Part shown: positions 51,935-61,915 of the stretch, piece after piece
Layout: every line of letters starts with the position of its first letter
How positions within the stretch are numbered: position 1 is the first letter of the stretch
DNA from: Levilactobacillus enshiensis
Lineage (GTDB): Bacteria; Bacillota; Bacilli; Lactobacillales; Lactobacillaceae
NCBI RefSeq assembly: GCF_007115095.1
Contig: NZ_SULH01000004.1
Location: 1-64,000 of the forward strand
Direction: 5' to 3'
Length of the DNA: 64,000 bases
The notes under the pieces: model-generated
Databases searched by the model: none
The model's input: the letters and a program-made list of their open reading frames with translations, nothing else
Told to the model about the DNA's origin: nothing
Translations under genes and position numbers: made by a program

Positions 51935-53104
51935 TTACTTGTTTTCTTCAAATTGGTGAATCCCAGTTGCCAACCGGTTTAAGCCGTCCTGCAACCGTTC
52001 TGCCGGGCAGGCCACGTTGATACGGACAAAGTCGTGACCGTCACCACCGTAGACTTCACCGGCCGAGATGAAGAGCCCCGTATTTTGGCGAATCGCAGCG
52101 CATAGGGTCTTGGTATCCGTCGTCAATTTGTGGCAATCGATCCAGACCAGATAAGTGGCGTGGCCCGTGATGACGTGCAAGGCAGGTAAGTTTTTCGCGA
52201 TAAATGCCGTCAACGTCTGCTTATTGGCCGTGATGGTGGCATTGAGTTCGTGAACCCACTCGCTGCCCGTCGTGTAGGCCGCAATGCTACCGTCGATGGC
52301 AAACGCGTTGGGTTCGGCTAGCTCATCGGTATTGATACCGCGATCGACCACGTTTCGCAGATTTTCGTTAGGGATGATGATCGTTGCAGCGTGTAAGGCC
52401 GCAACGTTGAACGTCTTGCTAGGGGAGACGGCGGTGACACTATTCTGGGCGGCCGTCTCACTGACAGAAGCGAACGGTGTGTAACCGTGCCCGGCATCGG
52501 TGATGTCGCCGTGAATCTCATCGCTAAAGACTGTGACGTGGTTGACAGCGGCGAGGTCGGCAATGCGGCGAAGCTCGGCTGGTTGCCAAACGTGGCCGAT
52601 GGGATTGTGGGGGTTACACAAAATCATCATGGTCGTCAGTGGCTCAGCCATTTTAGCAGCGAGGTCGTCCCAATCGACCGTATATTGGCCATCTTGATAG
52701 ACGAGGTCACTTGAGAGCACGTGGCGGCCATTGTTAACGATGGAATTATAGAAGATGTTGTAGACCGGTGCTTGCACTAAGACGTTGTCACCCACATGAC
52801 TCACGCGGCGGACCGCCGAAGAGATGGCGGGAACAACGCCGGTGACAAAACGCATCCAGTCCGTGTTGGGTGCCCAGTCATGTTCGGTCGCATACCAGTG
52901 TTGCACGGCTTCAAAGTAGTCTTGTGGGACCTCTTCGTAACCGAAAATCCCCGTATCGGCCTTGCGTTTGATTGCGTCAACGATGCCCGGTGCCGTCCGA
53001 AAGTCCATGTCCGCGACCCACATGGGGAGTTCGTTGTCCTTGACGTCCCATTTGACGGAATTCGTGTGTCGCCGGTCGATCATTTCAGAAAAATTATAAC
53101 TCAT
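51935..53104 (-). CDS. patB: MalY/PatB-type PLP aminotransferase / cystathionine beta-lyase
   Basis: A 389-residue fold-type I PLP enzyme. MWVADMDFRTAPGIVDAI is the classic MalY/PatB start, NPHNPIGHVWQ and FSDEIHGDI bind PLP, and SPSKTFNVAALHAA holds the PLP lysine. It likely cleaves cystathionine or cysteine to pyruvate, ammonia and thiol. Its start overlaps the DUF3737 gene stop by four bases (ATGA), so the two are coupled, with the lyase second. Confidence 0.9.
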   Translation of the reverse strand: MSYNFSEMIDRRHTNSVKWDVKDNELPMWVADMDFRTAPGIVDAIKRKADTGIFGYEEVPQDYFEAVQHWYATEHDWAPNTDWMRFVTGVVPAISSAVRRVSHVGDNVLVQAPVYNIFYNSIVNNGRHVLSSDLVYQDGQYTVDWDDLAAKMAEPLTTMMILCNPHNPIGHVWQPAELRRIADLAAVNHVTVFSDEIHGDITDAGHGYTPFASVSETAAQNSVTAVSPSKTFNVAALHAATIIIPNENLRNVVDRGINTDELAEPNAFAIDGSIAAYTTGSEWVHELNATITANKQTLTAFIAKNLPALHVITGHATYLVWIDCHKLTTDTKTLCAAIRQNTGLFISAGEVYGGDGHDFVRINVACPAERLQDGLNRLATGIHQFEENK

Positions 53105-53961
53105 CGTCCGAGTGCCTCCTTGGTTAATTTAATGGTGGTGTTGGCGGGATCGATTTGATCATCGTCGAAAATGACCTTGCCGATGGCCGGAGCGGTAATC
53201 TGACCATTGATGGGGTTCTTCACACTGTCAATTTCGGTGTTGATAGTGGCGTCGATGTCACGACAATATTCAAAGGCGAGGTCGGTATTGATCAGCGAAC
53301 AATTCTTCATGGTCAGGTGGTCGACGTAACACAACCCCTGGTCGCTTTCGAGCCAACAGTTAACGAAGGTAATGTTCTTGGCATTCCAGGCAAGGTATTC
53401 ACCGATAATGGTCGAATCGTAGATGGTGACGTTGTCGCAGTTCCAGAAGGCATCGTGCGTAATGAATGTGGAGTCGTGGACTTCGACATTTTTACTGCCA
53501 TCAAAGGCGTAATTTCCGGTCACCTTCAGGTTATGGGCAACAACATTTTCGTTGTTCATGCCAAAGTAATCCCCGGTGGCGGTGACGTTATTTAATTCAA
53601 CGTCGTGACACCACCAGAGGGTCTCACCGGCGTCAGAAAAGGTCACGTTGTCAAGCCGAATGTTGCTGGCGTGCCGGAACGTCTTGGTGGCCCGAACCAG
53701 AGAATTGGCCATGGTCAGATCATCGGTGTACCAGATGCCAGCGTGAGCGTCTGGTTGCCACGTGGTGTGGTCGAGCTGGGCGTGGTGCGTGTACCACAGG
53801 GGGTACTTCCACTTAAAGATGGTGTGATCAATGGCTAGGTTCTTGCCGTGTTTCAGGGGTGACTCCCCGTCGACAAAGGTACTGTTCGTGATGTGGAGGT
53901 CGTGGGCCTGAAAGAGGGCGCGTTCTCCGGTTAAAGTTTGTTGATTGATTTCAATGCTCAA
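53101..53961 (-). CDS. DUF3737 right-handed beta-helix protein
   Basis: A 286-residue protein of the DUF3737 family. Repeating units of about 20 residues, such as NVTIYDSTIIGEYLAWNAKNITFVNC, SKNVEVHDSTFITHDAFWNC and VDHLTMKNCSLINTDLAFEYC, predict a parallel beta-helix. No signal peptide. It frequently neighbours the MalY-type lyase in lactic acid bacteria. Function unknown; possibly a carbohydrate-binding or polygalacturonase-like fold without known activity. ATG 53961 follows AGGAG. Confidence 0.85.
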   Translation of the reverse strand: MSIEINQQTLTGERALFQAHDLHITNSTFVDGESPLKHGKNLAIDHTIFKWKYPLWYTHHAQLDHTTWQPDAHAGIWYTDDLTMANSLVRATKTFRHASNIRLDNVTFSDAGETLWWCHDVELNNVTATGDYFGMNNENVVAHNLKVTGNYAFDGSKNVEVHDSTFITHDAFWNCDNVTIYDSTIIGEYLAWNAKNITFVNCWLESDQGLCYVDHLTMKNCSLINTDLAFEYCRDIDATINTEIDSVKNPINGQITAPAIGKVIFDDDQIDPANTTIKLTKEALGR

Positions 53962-54189
53962 AATTTAATTCGACTCCTTTGTCCGATTAAGTGACTAGAA
54001 TGGAAGCCTTGTTGGTGGACGGTGAAGGCTGGGCGTTCCAAAGAAAGGAAGGCCCCGTGCCGATGTCCAGACAGGCTCTTGAATGAGACGACTAATGTGG
54101 TGGGTCCAGCGGAATAGCTAAACGCGTCATAAATCAGTCTACAATAAACATTCTAGTACCTTCGAGTGGGCTTAAGGCAAGTCATTTGT
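53962..54189. other. Intergenic region
   Basis: About 230 bases, with a mosaic of short GC-rich patches (for example GGCCCCGTGCCG at about 54050). ATCAGTCTACAATAAACATTCTAG (54132 onward; read as a whole only loosely) recalls the ACGAGTCTACAATCTT patch of the repeat family. No promoter is assigned. Confidence 0.3.
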
Positions 54190-56262
54190 TTAAATTTGGC
54201 GGCGATACCAGTAAAAACGGTCGATGATGAGGAGACCGCCCAACCAAATCGTGGCGAAAAGAAGCCAGAACTTGTTCCGGGTGAGAATGGGGCCGACCCG
54301 GTATTGCTGGACGGTGAGCCGGAGGTATTGGTGCGGATGAGTCGTTAGTGCTTGTGGTAAGAGCTTGAAGTTGGCGGGGGCGGTGACCAGTCGTAAACTT
54401 TGGTGGCTCCGATTTTGAATGGTCAGGTGATAGTTACCCGCCGGTTGCAGCGGAATCCGCTGATTGAGGCTGGTGCGGTCGCCGCTGGACTGCCAGATGA
54501 TTTTACCGGCAGCGTTCTTAAGGGTCACGCGTCCGGTGATTTGTTCGCCGCGATCGATGTTAAGTAGATTAAAGGCCAAGGGGGCACTTAAGGGTTGGGT
54601 CAGTTGTTGCTGAAATTTAAGGGTGAGCTTGTGGTTCTGATAATAACGGCCCTCATTTTGACTGATAACGTCGATTGGCTGAACCCAGTTCTGGGTGGTC
54701 AGTGTACTGTTTTGCCAGGCAATCAGGCCCAGCAATAAGGTGAAGACGCCGGCCATGGCCAGTGGCAACCAGGTCAGCGGTTTTCGCGACCAACGTAAGA
54801 GATTGAGGGGTTGGCGATAACCCGCGGCGCAACCAGCAATCAGCAGAAAGAGGAGCGGCAGGGCATAGCGTTCTTCCGCTTCCCAGAAGATAATGTGGAA
54901 GGCCATGAGTCCCAGCATGAATAAACCCCCTAATAGGTAGGCCGATGACAGGTGTCGCCGGCGGAACTGTTGAACGCCCCAGCCTAGGTTGACCAGGATG
55001 AGGGCGAGGTAGGCGACCTGACACCAATTGGCAAACAACCAGTCCGCCGTGCTTCGATGACGATGATACCATCCGGGAGCCCGGTCAAAGGCTGAGTTGA
55101 TTTGAAAGGCGTCGAAGGTTCCCGTAGCCAAGAGCAGTTGCGACTTACGGAAGAGGTGGACCACGATGCCGGCGGGGCCGAGAGCGGCTAGCCGGTCGTC
55201 GAGGAGTTGCTGAGCGGTCTGCTTTTTCGCCGTTGCGGTCGGTTGGTGGATGATCTTAGTGGCATCGAAACGGTCGTATTCCCCGTGTCGCGCCGGATTC
55301 CAGCTCATAGCGATCCAGCTCGTGGCAGGTAGCGCGCTGTCGGGATTGGCTTGATAACCGTTAGCTCGCTGGAGCGCGTGATTACCGCTAATACCGGCGA
55401 AGAGAATACCGGCCATGAGAAGTGTTGTACCGAGACGAACCAACCAGTGCTGGGGATGGGCCAAGGGAATCAGCCATAACAATAGAAGAATTGCAATAAT
55501 AAGGACAAGTTCATTGGCTTTAAGGAGAAAAGCACCGGTCATAGTGATACCTAACAGTAGCGCCCAACCAGTCGTTGCTGGCCAGCGGGTGCTGCGCTTG
55601 AGCTGGACAAAGATGACGACCGCGAATAGAAGTAGGGGAAGCACGAACGTATCACTATAGGTATTTAGCGCGTAAGCATATAGTGGAACGGTCGTCAGTA
55701 ACATGCAGATCCAGAGGCTGGCCCGCGCTGGATTATGGCGCTTTAAGGCTAACCAGACTGCCAGAAAGCCACAGTCTAGCCAAATGAACTGGACCAGATT
55801 GAGCCAGGTGCCGGCGTAACTCCCGGTCATCAGATGGTCTAGTCGCAGGAGGCCACTGAGGAAAATCGTAAACGACACGTTATTCGTGTACGTTTGAAAG
55901 TAGGCTGGCCAGGTCGTACTGCCGTGGACGAGATTGAGTGCTTGTTGGTGCACGAAGTACAAGTCGGCGCGAGGGGCGGCAATCCAGGAAACGGCGACCC
56001 AGTACTGAACGACGAGGAGTACCCCCCATAATCCCGCGGCGACCCACCGACTCTGACGTGGGGAAATGCGGTGAAGAGCTCGGAAGGTTAACCCCAAGAC
56101 ACCAAGATAGATGCCGGTGCCCAGGGCGATGGCTAAAGGACTTAGCCAATTGTGGTCGATACGGAAATCCACCGGCATGAAGAGTGCCAGACCGCCAGCA
56201 AAGAGCAAAGCAAGACAAATTAAGCCACATAGAGTAGCGGTGATGTGCTGACGACTAGACAT
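54190..56262 (-). CDS. GT-C type membrane glycosyltransferase
   Basis: A 690-residue protein with about 12 membrane segments and a C-terminal extracellular beta domain (about 535-665) before a last hydrophobic segment. The first external loop has YWVAVSWIAAPRADLYFVHQQA, with an acidic pattern suggesting a GT39/GT83-like enzyme that uses polyprenyl-phosphate sugars. It follows a GtrB-type GT2 gene by 13 bases. The pair would make polyprenyl-P-sugar inside and transfer the sugar outside, onto teichoic acid or another surface polymer. Confidence 0.8.
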   Translation of the reverse strand: MSSRQHITATLCGLICLALLFAGGLALFMPVDFRIDHNWLSPLAIALGTGIYLGVLGLTFRALHRISPRQSRWVAAGLWGVLLVVQYWVAVSWIAAPRADLYFVHQQALNLVHGSTTWPAYFQTYTNNVSFTIFLSGLLRLDHLMTGSYAGTWLNLVQFIWLDCGFLAVWLALKRHNPARASLWICMLLTTVPLYAYALNTYSDTFVLPLLLFAVVIFVQLKRSTRWPATTGWALLLGITMTGAFLLKANELVLIIAILLLLWLIPLAHPQHWLVRLGTTLLMAGILFAGISGNHALQRANGYQANPDSALPATSWIAMSWNPARHGEYDRFDATKIIHQPTATAKKQTAQQLLDDRLAALGPAGIVVHLFRKSQLLLATGTFDAFQINSAFDRAPGWYHRHRSTADWLFANWCQVAYLALILVNLGWGVQQFRRRHLSSAYLLGGLFMLGLMAFHIIFWEAEERYALPLLFLLIAGCAAGYRQPLNLLRWSRKPLTWLPLAMAGVFTLLLGLIAWQNSTLTTQNWVQPIDVISQNEGRYYQNHKLTLKFQQQLTQPLSAPLAFNLLNIDRGEQITGRVTLKNAAGKIIWQSSGDRTSLNQRIPLQPAGNYHLTIQNRSHQSLRLVTAPANFKLLPQALTTHPHQYLRLTVQQYRVGPILTRNKFWLLFATIWLGGLLIIDRFYWYRRQI

Positions 56263-56275
56263 GATCGAGACCTCC

Positions 56276-57289
56276 TTAGGACATTGTGTGTTGGTGAACG
56301 TTTAAAGCAGTGGTACGGGATTGAAAAGTGGCGGAATAGGTATCCGTTTGAATGATGTAGCGAGGCCGGTGTTTGACTTCGGTGAAGGTTCGACCGACAT
56401 ATTCGCCGATGATACTGATAGCGATGAGTTGGAAGCCGCCTAAGAACCACAGTGAAGCCATAATAGAACTCCAGCCAGTGATCACGGCACCACGAAAATG
56501 CTGAACCATGATCCAAATCAGCATGAGAAAAGCCCCACCACAGATAGTCATGCCAGCGTAGAGAACGGCCCGAATGGGGGCAATGGAGAAGGACAGGATA
56601 CCATCTAAGGCAAAGCGAATCATCTGTCGTAGCGGGTATTTGGAAACGCCGGCCTGTCGGGGTTGACGCTTGTAGTAGAGTTTGGTGGCGGGAAAGCCCA
56701 GCTGGGGGATGATACCGCGCAGAAAGGGTTTATCCTCGTGGCATTGCATCAATGCCGTCACGACGCGTTTAGTTAGCAAGCGGAAGTCGGAATGATTCGG
56801 GACTAAGTTGACGCCTAGGCGGCGCATGGTCCAATAAAACCCATTCGCCGTGGTGCGCTTAAACCAGGAGTCAGTCGAGCGGTCATTGCGAACACCGTAG
56901 ACGATATCATTGCCGCGTTTGGCCTGAGTGACCATGGCGGGAATCAACGCGGGGTCGTCCTGAAGGTCGGCGTCAATGGTAATGATGAGGTCGGCGTGGC
57001 GGTAGGCCGTTTGCATGCCCGCCATTAGCGCAGCTTCTTGACCGTAGTTACGACTAAATTGGAGACCGGTAAAAATTGGATTGTGGTGTTGAAGTTCACA
57101 AATGAGTGTCCAGGTTTGATCTTGGCTGCCGTCGTCGACAAAGAGAATTTTACTGTCGTCAGCGACTTGATGGCTGAGCATCAGGCGTTCCAAAATATTT
57201 TGTAGGACCGGAGCGCTGGTTGGTAACATCGGTTCCTCGTTATAGCACGGGGACACGATAGTTAGACTTGGTAGATTGGTTTGCGGCAT
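56276..57289 (-). CDS. Polyprenyl-phosphate glycosyltransferase, GT2 (GtrB/CsbB type)
   Basis: A 337-residue enzyme. SLTIVSPCYNEEPMLP begins the GT2 fold, LFVDDGSQDQTW and ITIDADLQDDP provide the nucleotide-sugar and metal sites, and two C-terminal membrane segments (about 240-300) are typical of GtrB. It charges undecaprenyl phosphate with a hexose from a nucleotide sugar. ATG 57289 after GGGGAGG is preferred to the longer frame. First gene of the operon with the GT-C enzyme. No GtrA flippase gene is adjacent. Confidence 0.9.
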   Translation of the reverse strand: MPQTNLPSLTIVSPCYNEEPMLPTSAPVLQNILERLMLSHQVADDSKILFVDDGSQDQTWTLICELQHHNPIFTGLQFSRNYGQEAALMAGMQTAYRHADLIITIDADLQDDPALIPAMVTQAKRGNDIVYGVRNDRSTDSWFKRTTANGFYWTMRRLGVNLVPNHSDFRLLTKRVVTALMQCHEDKPFLRGIIPQLGFPATKLYYKRQPRQAGVSKYPLRQMIRFALDGILSFSIAPIRAVLYAGMTICGGAFLMLIWIMVQHFRGAVITGWSSIMASLWFLGGFQLIAISIIGEYVGRTFTEVKHRPRYIIQTDTYSATFQSRTTALNVHQHTMS

Positions 57290-57634
57290 CTTTGTTCCTC
57301 CCCAAAGAAATATAGATGAGTGACGATTGCTGGCGTGACGTGCCAATGATGGTGGCAGTCATTAAAGTAACGGATGTTAGCCGCTAACTAACGATGACGA
57401 TTACTTAGATACATCGCGATTGTCAGGGCTGGCGGCGTCATCTGTGACGAACACCTGTAACGGTTCGTGATGCGCAGTCATCCGTCAATTAGTTGTCCAA
57501 TCCTTTTCCCCATGAAAAGACGGCACCTTAGTTTGAATGATAAGCTACCTGATAATCAAAAAGTAGTCAGAGGTCTCAAAGTTTACGGATTCTTTAGCAG
57601 GATTAACTATGCCAATAGGCAAATTGAGTGCAAA
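57290..57634. other. Divergent intergenic region
   Basis: About 340 bases between the GT2 gene and the SDR gene. TAACGATGACGATTAC and CGTAACGG-like short dyads occur around 57370-57460. The GT2 promoter is presumably here but was not identified. No gene seen. Confidence 0.3.
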
Positions 57635-57656
57635 TGAAAACGTATTCAGATATACT
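57635..57656 (+). promoter_or_regulatory. cre-like site and -10 of SDR gene
   Basis: TGAAAACGTATTCA (57635-57648) fits the CcpA consensus at 13 of 14 positions and lies two bases before TATACT (57651-57656), suggesting catabolite repression. Confidence 0.5.
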
Positions 57657-57727
57657 GCTTAACACAAACTATTTACAGGTGATTGTCCTTTAGTAGAAAA
57701 AATAATCCTAAAACGGAGGTTGTTCTA

Positions 57728-58462
57728 ATGGGAAAATTAGAGGGTAAAGTCGCCATCATCACGGGTGCGGCGCAAGGAATGGGAGCGGCCCATGCCCAGC
57801 TGTTCATTAAGGAAGGTGCCAAGGTCGTTATTACCGATATTAAAGCGGAGGTAGGGCAACAATTAGCGACTAGTTTGGGCGCTAACGCCATATTTGTTAA
57901 ACATGATGTGGCTAGTGAAAGTGATTGGCAAGCGGTCTTAGACCAGACAATTACCGCATTTGGCAAGGTGGATATTCTGGTCAACAATGCGGGGATTACC
58001 TTTGCTAAGGGCCTGCAGGATATCAGTGCGGATGACTACGTGAAAATCTTTAAGATCAACCAATTGGGAACATTCCTCGGTGTTAAAACGGTGGCCAAGC
58101 CCATGACGGCGCAAGGGTTCGGCTCCATCGTGAATATTTCCTCACTCAATGGGTTGGTTGGGGGTGCCGTTGGGTATACCGATACCAAGTTTGCGGTGCG
58201 GGGGATGACCAAGGCGGCATCACTGGAGTTAGCGCCAGCCGGTGTTCGGGTGAACTCTGTCCATCCGGGAGTTATCGAAACGCCCATGATCTCACAGCCA
58301 GGGACGGAAGCGGCCGTTAAACAATTTGCCAAGACCATTCCACTACGGCGAATCGCTAAGCCGGAGGAAGTCTCCAAACTGGTCTTATACTTGGCCTCAG
58401 ATGATTCTAGTTACTCAACGGGTTCCGAGTTTGTCGTGGATGGTGGTATTTCGGCACAGTAA
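57728..58462 (+). CDS. Short-chain dehydrogenase/reductase, NAD-preferring
   Basis: A 244-residue classical SDR. GAAQGMGAAHA is the TGxxxGxG cofactor loop, NNAG is at about 84, the catalytic serine is in ISSLNG (about 137), and YTDTK is the YxxxK pair (about 151). The aspartate in VVITDIKAE after the second strand favours NAD over NADP. It resembles the Lactobacillus R-specific alcohol dehydrogenase/3-ketoacyl reductase group. ATG 57728 follows ACGGAGG. Probably reduces a small ketone or hydroxy acid; substrate unproven. Confidence 0.9.
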   Translation: MGKLEGKVAIITGAAQGMGAAHAQLFIKEGAKVVITDIKAEVGQQLATSLGANAIFVKHDVASESDWQAVLDQTITAFGKVDILVNNAGITFAKGLQDISADDYVKIFKINQLGTFLGVKTVAKPMTAQGFGSIVNISSLNGLVGGAVGYTDTKFAVRGMTKAASLELAPAGVRVNSVHPGVIETPMISQPGTEAAVKQFAKTIPLRRIAKPEEVSKLVLYLASDDSSYSTGSEFVVDGGISAQ

Positions 58463-58484
58463 TCATTGTGAACCTGTTGGTTTA

Positions 58485-58526
58485 GAAAAAGGACCGTCGC
58501 GGAATTTCTTCTGCGACGGCCCTTTT
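58485..58526. terminator. Bidirectional terminator, SDR gene and purH
   Basis: AAAAGGACCGTCGC pairs with GCGACGGCCCTTTT (one mismatch) between convergent genes. Confidence 0.8.
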
Positions 58527-58538
58527 CGTGGTGTCGGT

Positions 58539-60068
58539 TTAGTGGCGGAAATGACGATTGCCAGTGAAGACGAGCGCGATGCCGTGCTTTTCGGCCATAG
58601 CGATAGAATCCTTGTCGCGGATGCTACCACCCGGTTCGGCAATGACTTGGATGCCATGTTCAGCAGCAAATTCAACACAGTCGTCCATAGGGAAGAAGGC
58701 ATCGGAAACCAAGACGGCTTGGTCGTAATGGTCTTTGACCTCGGCCTTACCCACGGCAATCTTGACCGCGTCGATCCGGTTCATTTGACCAGGGCCAACG
58801 CCTAAGGTTTGGTCTGGTGTGTTAATGACGATGGCGTTACTCTTGATGAATTTGATGGCTTTGAGGCCAAAGGTAATGGCGGACAGCTGTTCAGCTGTGG
58901 GCTGGGCGGTCGTCACCACCTGAAAGTCGGCTGGGTCATCGACAATATTATCCCGTTCTTGACGCAGTAAGCCACCACGGACACTGATCAATTCGTCATC
59001 TTCCGGTGCTTTGGCATTGGAGAAGTCGACGGTCAGTAGACGTAAGTTTTTCTTCTTGGCGAGGACCGCGTAGGCATCGTCATCGAAGGAAGGGGCGATG
59101 ATAATCTCTAAGAAGAGTTGGTGCATCTTGGTAGCAGTTGCCAAGTCGACCCGGCGGTTGAGCACAATAATGCCGCCAAAGATGGACATGGAATCGGCCG
59201 CATAGCATTTATCCCAAGCAGCTTCTAGTGTGGTAGCTGAGCCAATCCCACATGGATTCATGTGCTTTAAAGCCACCACGGTGGGGTCGTCAAATTCTCG
59301 AATGAGGCCCAGTGCGGCATCAGCGTCTTTAATGTTATTAAAGGAAAGTGGCTTACCATGGAGCTGCTTAGCCGCCGCAATGGAGAAGGGGGCTGGTTGG
59401 CAGTCTTGGTAGAAGGTCGCCGTTTGTTGGGGGTTCTCACCATAGCGCAGGGCCTGTTTTCGCTGATAGGTCAACGTTAACGTTTCGGGTTTGGCATCAT
59501 CGGTCAGGTAGTTGGCGATGACGGCATCATAGTGGGCAGTGTGATGAAAGACCTTAGCGGCTAAATGCTTGCGCAGACGGGTGTCATCCGTGTGTTCAGC
59601 TAAGGCGTGACTGACCTGATCGTAGTCATCGGGATCACAGACAACTAAAACATCATCGTAGTTTTTGGCAGCTGCCCGAATCAAAGAAGGACCACCGATA
59701 TCAATCTGCTCAACGGCTGCGGCGAGAGTCACGTTGGGTTCTTGAATCGTTTGTGCAAAAGGATAGAGGTTGACGCAGACCAAGTCGATAGGTGTGATGT
59801 TATGTTCAACCAGAGTCTGTCGGTGAACCAGATTCCCCCGCTTGGCGAGGATGCCGCCGAAGACCAACGGGTTCAGCGTCTTGACACGGCCATCCAGCAT
59901 TTCTGGAAAATGCGTGACGTCTTCAATCGGAATAACGGGAACATGAGCTGCAGCTAAGAACGCTTGTGTCCCCCCCGTGGAGACAATTTCGAAATTTTGA
60001 GCAATCAGATTTTGGGCAAATTCGACCAGACCAGTTTTATCAGAAACGCTAAGCAATGCACGGCGCAT
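58539..60068 (-). CDS. purH: Bifunctional AICAR transformylase / IMP cyclohydrolase
   Basis: A 510-residue enzyme doing the last two steps of IMP synthesis. The N-terminal IMP cyclohydrolase domain (1-190) starts [20 protein letters not shown] with STGGT and [11 protein letters not shown] motifs. The C-terminal transformylase domain has [37 protein letters not shown] and the SDAFFPMDD end block. ATG 60068 follows AGGAGG. It stands alone rather than in a pur operon, with its own PurR-like operator. Confidence 0.96.
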   Translation of the reverse strand: MRRALLSVSDKTGLVEFAQNLIAQNFEIVSTGGTQAFLAAAHVPVIPIEDVTHFPEMLDGRVKTLNPLVFGGILAKRGNLVHRQTLVEHNITPIDLVCVNLYPFAQTIQEPNVTLAAAVEQIDIGGPSLIRAAAKNYDDVLVVCDPDDYDQVSHALAEHTDDTRLRKHLAAKVFHHTAHYDAVIANYLTDDAKPETLTLTYQRKQALRYGENPQQTATFYQDCQPAPFSIAAAKQLHGKPLSFNNIKDADAALGLIREFDDPTVVALKHMNPCGIGSATTLEAAWDKCYAADSMSIFGGIIVLNRRVDLATATKMHQLFLEIIIAPSFDDDAYAVLAKKKNLRLLTVDFSNAKAPEDDELISVRGGLLRQERDNIVDDPADFQVVTTAQPTAEQLSAITFGLKAIKFIKSNAIVINTPDQTLGVGPGQMNRIDAVKIAVGKAEVKDHYDQAVLVSDAFFPMDDCVEFAAEHGIQVIAEPGGSIRDKDSIAMAEKHGIALVFTGNRHFRH

Positions 60069-60107
60069 GAGAGAACCTCCTAATTTAAGTCTTTCTAAGA
60101 TATGTCT

Positions 60108-60163
60108 ATCATACGTGTTCTGTTCCGAACAATCAACGGGAACAAAATATAAATATTCGTATA
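60108..60163 (-). promoter_or_regulatory. purH promoter with PurBox pair
   Basis: On the minus strand TTGATT (complement 60131-60136), 17 bases and TATGAT (complement 60108-60113) form the promoter. TTCCGAACAAT (60123-60133) fits the Lactococcus/Bacillus PurBox core and overlaps it. A second, inverted site ACGAATATTT (complement of 60152-60161) has its core 30 bases away, the spacing typical of PurR targets. Confidence 0.7.
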
Positions 60164-60539
60164 AACGACAGCGGTCGGCCATGGATTGGTCACTTAACTA
60201 TTTAAACGATTATGAGAGCTGAACATTCTGAACGATAATGATGCGGGCGGTTTCTTTTTCTAAACGGAATGGACGAGTTGTCAGGTCGTTGGTCGTTTAG
60301 TCGGTTCAAACTACCAACCATTTTCCAGCCGGATTGTCACGACTGTCGTTGGTTTAACGGCGTTTCTGTAATAAATATAATTGTAAAAGCTGGTAACTGA
60401 ACTGCAATCCCCTTGACACGTAATCTACATTTTAGTGGCTTAAAGTAGATGGTGGTTGAGAGATGAGGTGGTGAAAGGTTCCAAGATGATTTACAGAAAT
60501 TAAACAAACTCGCCAAATCTAATGAGGGAAGTGCCAAGT
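60164..60539. other. Divergent intergenic region
   Basis: About 370 bases between purH and the lysozyme gene. CTTGACACGTAATCTACATTTT (60410-60430, partial) gives a TTGACA-like -35 at 60412-60417; 17 bases on, GTGGCT is a poor -10, so the lysozyme promoter is uncertain. No gene seen. Confidence 0.35.
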
Positions 60540-61889
60540 ATGTCAACACATCTATGGGCCAAGCGGTTGGCGCAGACAGCAGTCGCCGCCAGTGCTCTTA
60601 TCGGTATCGCGTGGGGCGGCCAAACCGTTGCCAACGCGAGCACCTTAGCCATTCCAGATATTTCTGAATGGCAGGGAAAGTTAACGGCGAGTCAGGTGTC
60701 TAATCTGAAGAGCCGGGTTTCATTTGTGATCAATCGGCGACAGTACGGGTCGGCTTATCAAGACCTGTATGCGGCTAACAACACCGCACTTTACGTGAAG
60801 TACGGGATTCCGTTCGGTGAATACGACTACGCCCGATTCACCAGCGTGGCCAGTGCCAAACAGGAAGCCAAGGATTTTTATAATCGGTCGAATAAGAGCG
60901 CGCAGTTTTACGCCCTAGACTTTGAGGAAAATGACGTCACATCGGGAACGACTAATGCCGCCGTTCAAGCTTGGTACGATGAAATGAGTGCATTGACCAA
61001 CAAGAAGTTAGTCTTCTATTCCTACCAGTCGTTTGCGACTAGTTATGCGAATACGGCCCGGCAGAAATTCGACGCCCAATGGATCGCAAACTATTCTTAT
61101 ACGCCAACGATTGCGCATGCCTTGTGGCAGTACACGGATCACAATTACTTAGCAGCGTTGGGTGAATATACCGACAACAGTCAGGCGGTCACGTCGGTTC
61201 ATCCGGTTTCTTGGTGGACGGATGGGGTCACGACGGCCTTGACACACACCACGACCACTTATGCTTATAGCAGTTATAAAAAGGGCCAACACGTCTATCT
61301 ACATACGGGGGCAACGAAGGACGCAGATGGTAATGCCATTGCGGCGGCTGATCGACAGAAGTTTTACAAGGTTTCTCAGGTGAAATCGGTCACACAGTCG
61401 AAGTCCCAGCAGGCGCTCTATCTGGCTGGCTTGAACAAGTGGGTTCTGTCTGAGGACGCTACCGGGTATTGGGTCGGCCAACACGGGTCCTTTAACCTGA
61501 AAAAGAAGTTGTACGTCTATTCGAATTCGAGTTTGAGCAAGAAGACGGGGAGCTACTACGTTGCAGGTGATACGGTCGCTGGACGGGTCGTCAAAGCCCC
61601 GAGTGGCAAGTCATATCGGATTAAAACGAAACTGGGCTACCTGTCAGCCAATACGAAATTTTCCGACCACGCCTACTATGAGTCGTTGGGGGCTAACCGG
61701 ACCATTACGACCAAAAAACCGGTCTACGAGTATACCAGTAGCTCCTTTAAGAAGGCCAACCGGACAACCAAGGTCGCCAAAGGGAAGACACTTACGGTAA
61801 CTGGCATCAAGAAACGATCGACCGGTTCGCGCTACTTCGTGTTAAGTAACGGTAAATATGTCACCGCTCAAATGGCTTACGTCACTGAA
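60540..61889 (+). CDS. Secreted GH25 lysozyme with C-terminal wall-binding repeats
   Basis: A muramidase precursor of about 450 residues. The signal peptide (1-33) ends at VANAS. The GH25 domain (about 38-225) has PDISEWQG with its catalytic aspartate and FYALDFEEND with the D-x-E pair, and WWTD closes it. The C-terminal half consists of SLAP/SH3-like modules with repeated YVYSNS, GTKKxY and K-rich units that hold wall polymers. ATG 60540 after GAGGGA. It may act in cell separation or competitor lysis. A small secreted gene follows 24 bases later. Confidence 0.9.
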
Positions 61890-61915
61890 TAATAATGGAG
61901 AGAGGTTGGATAAAT

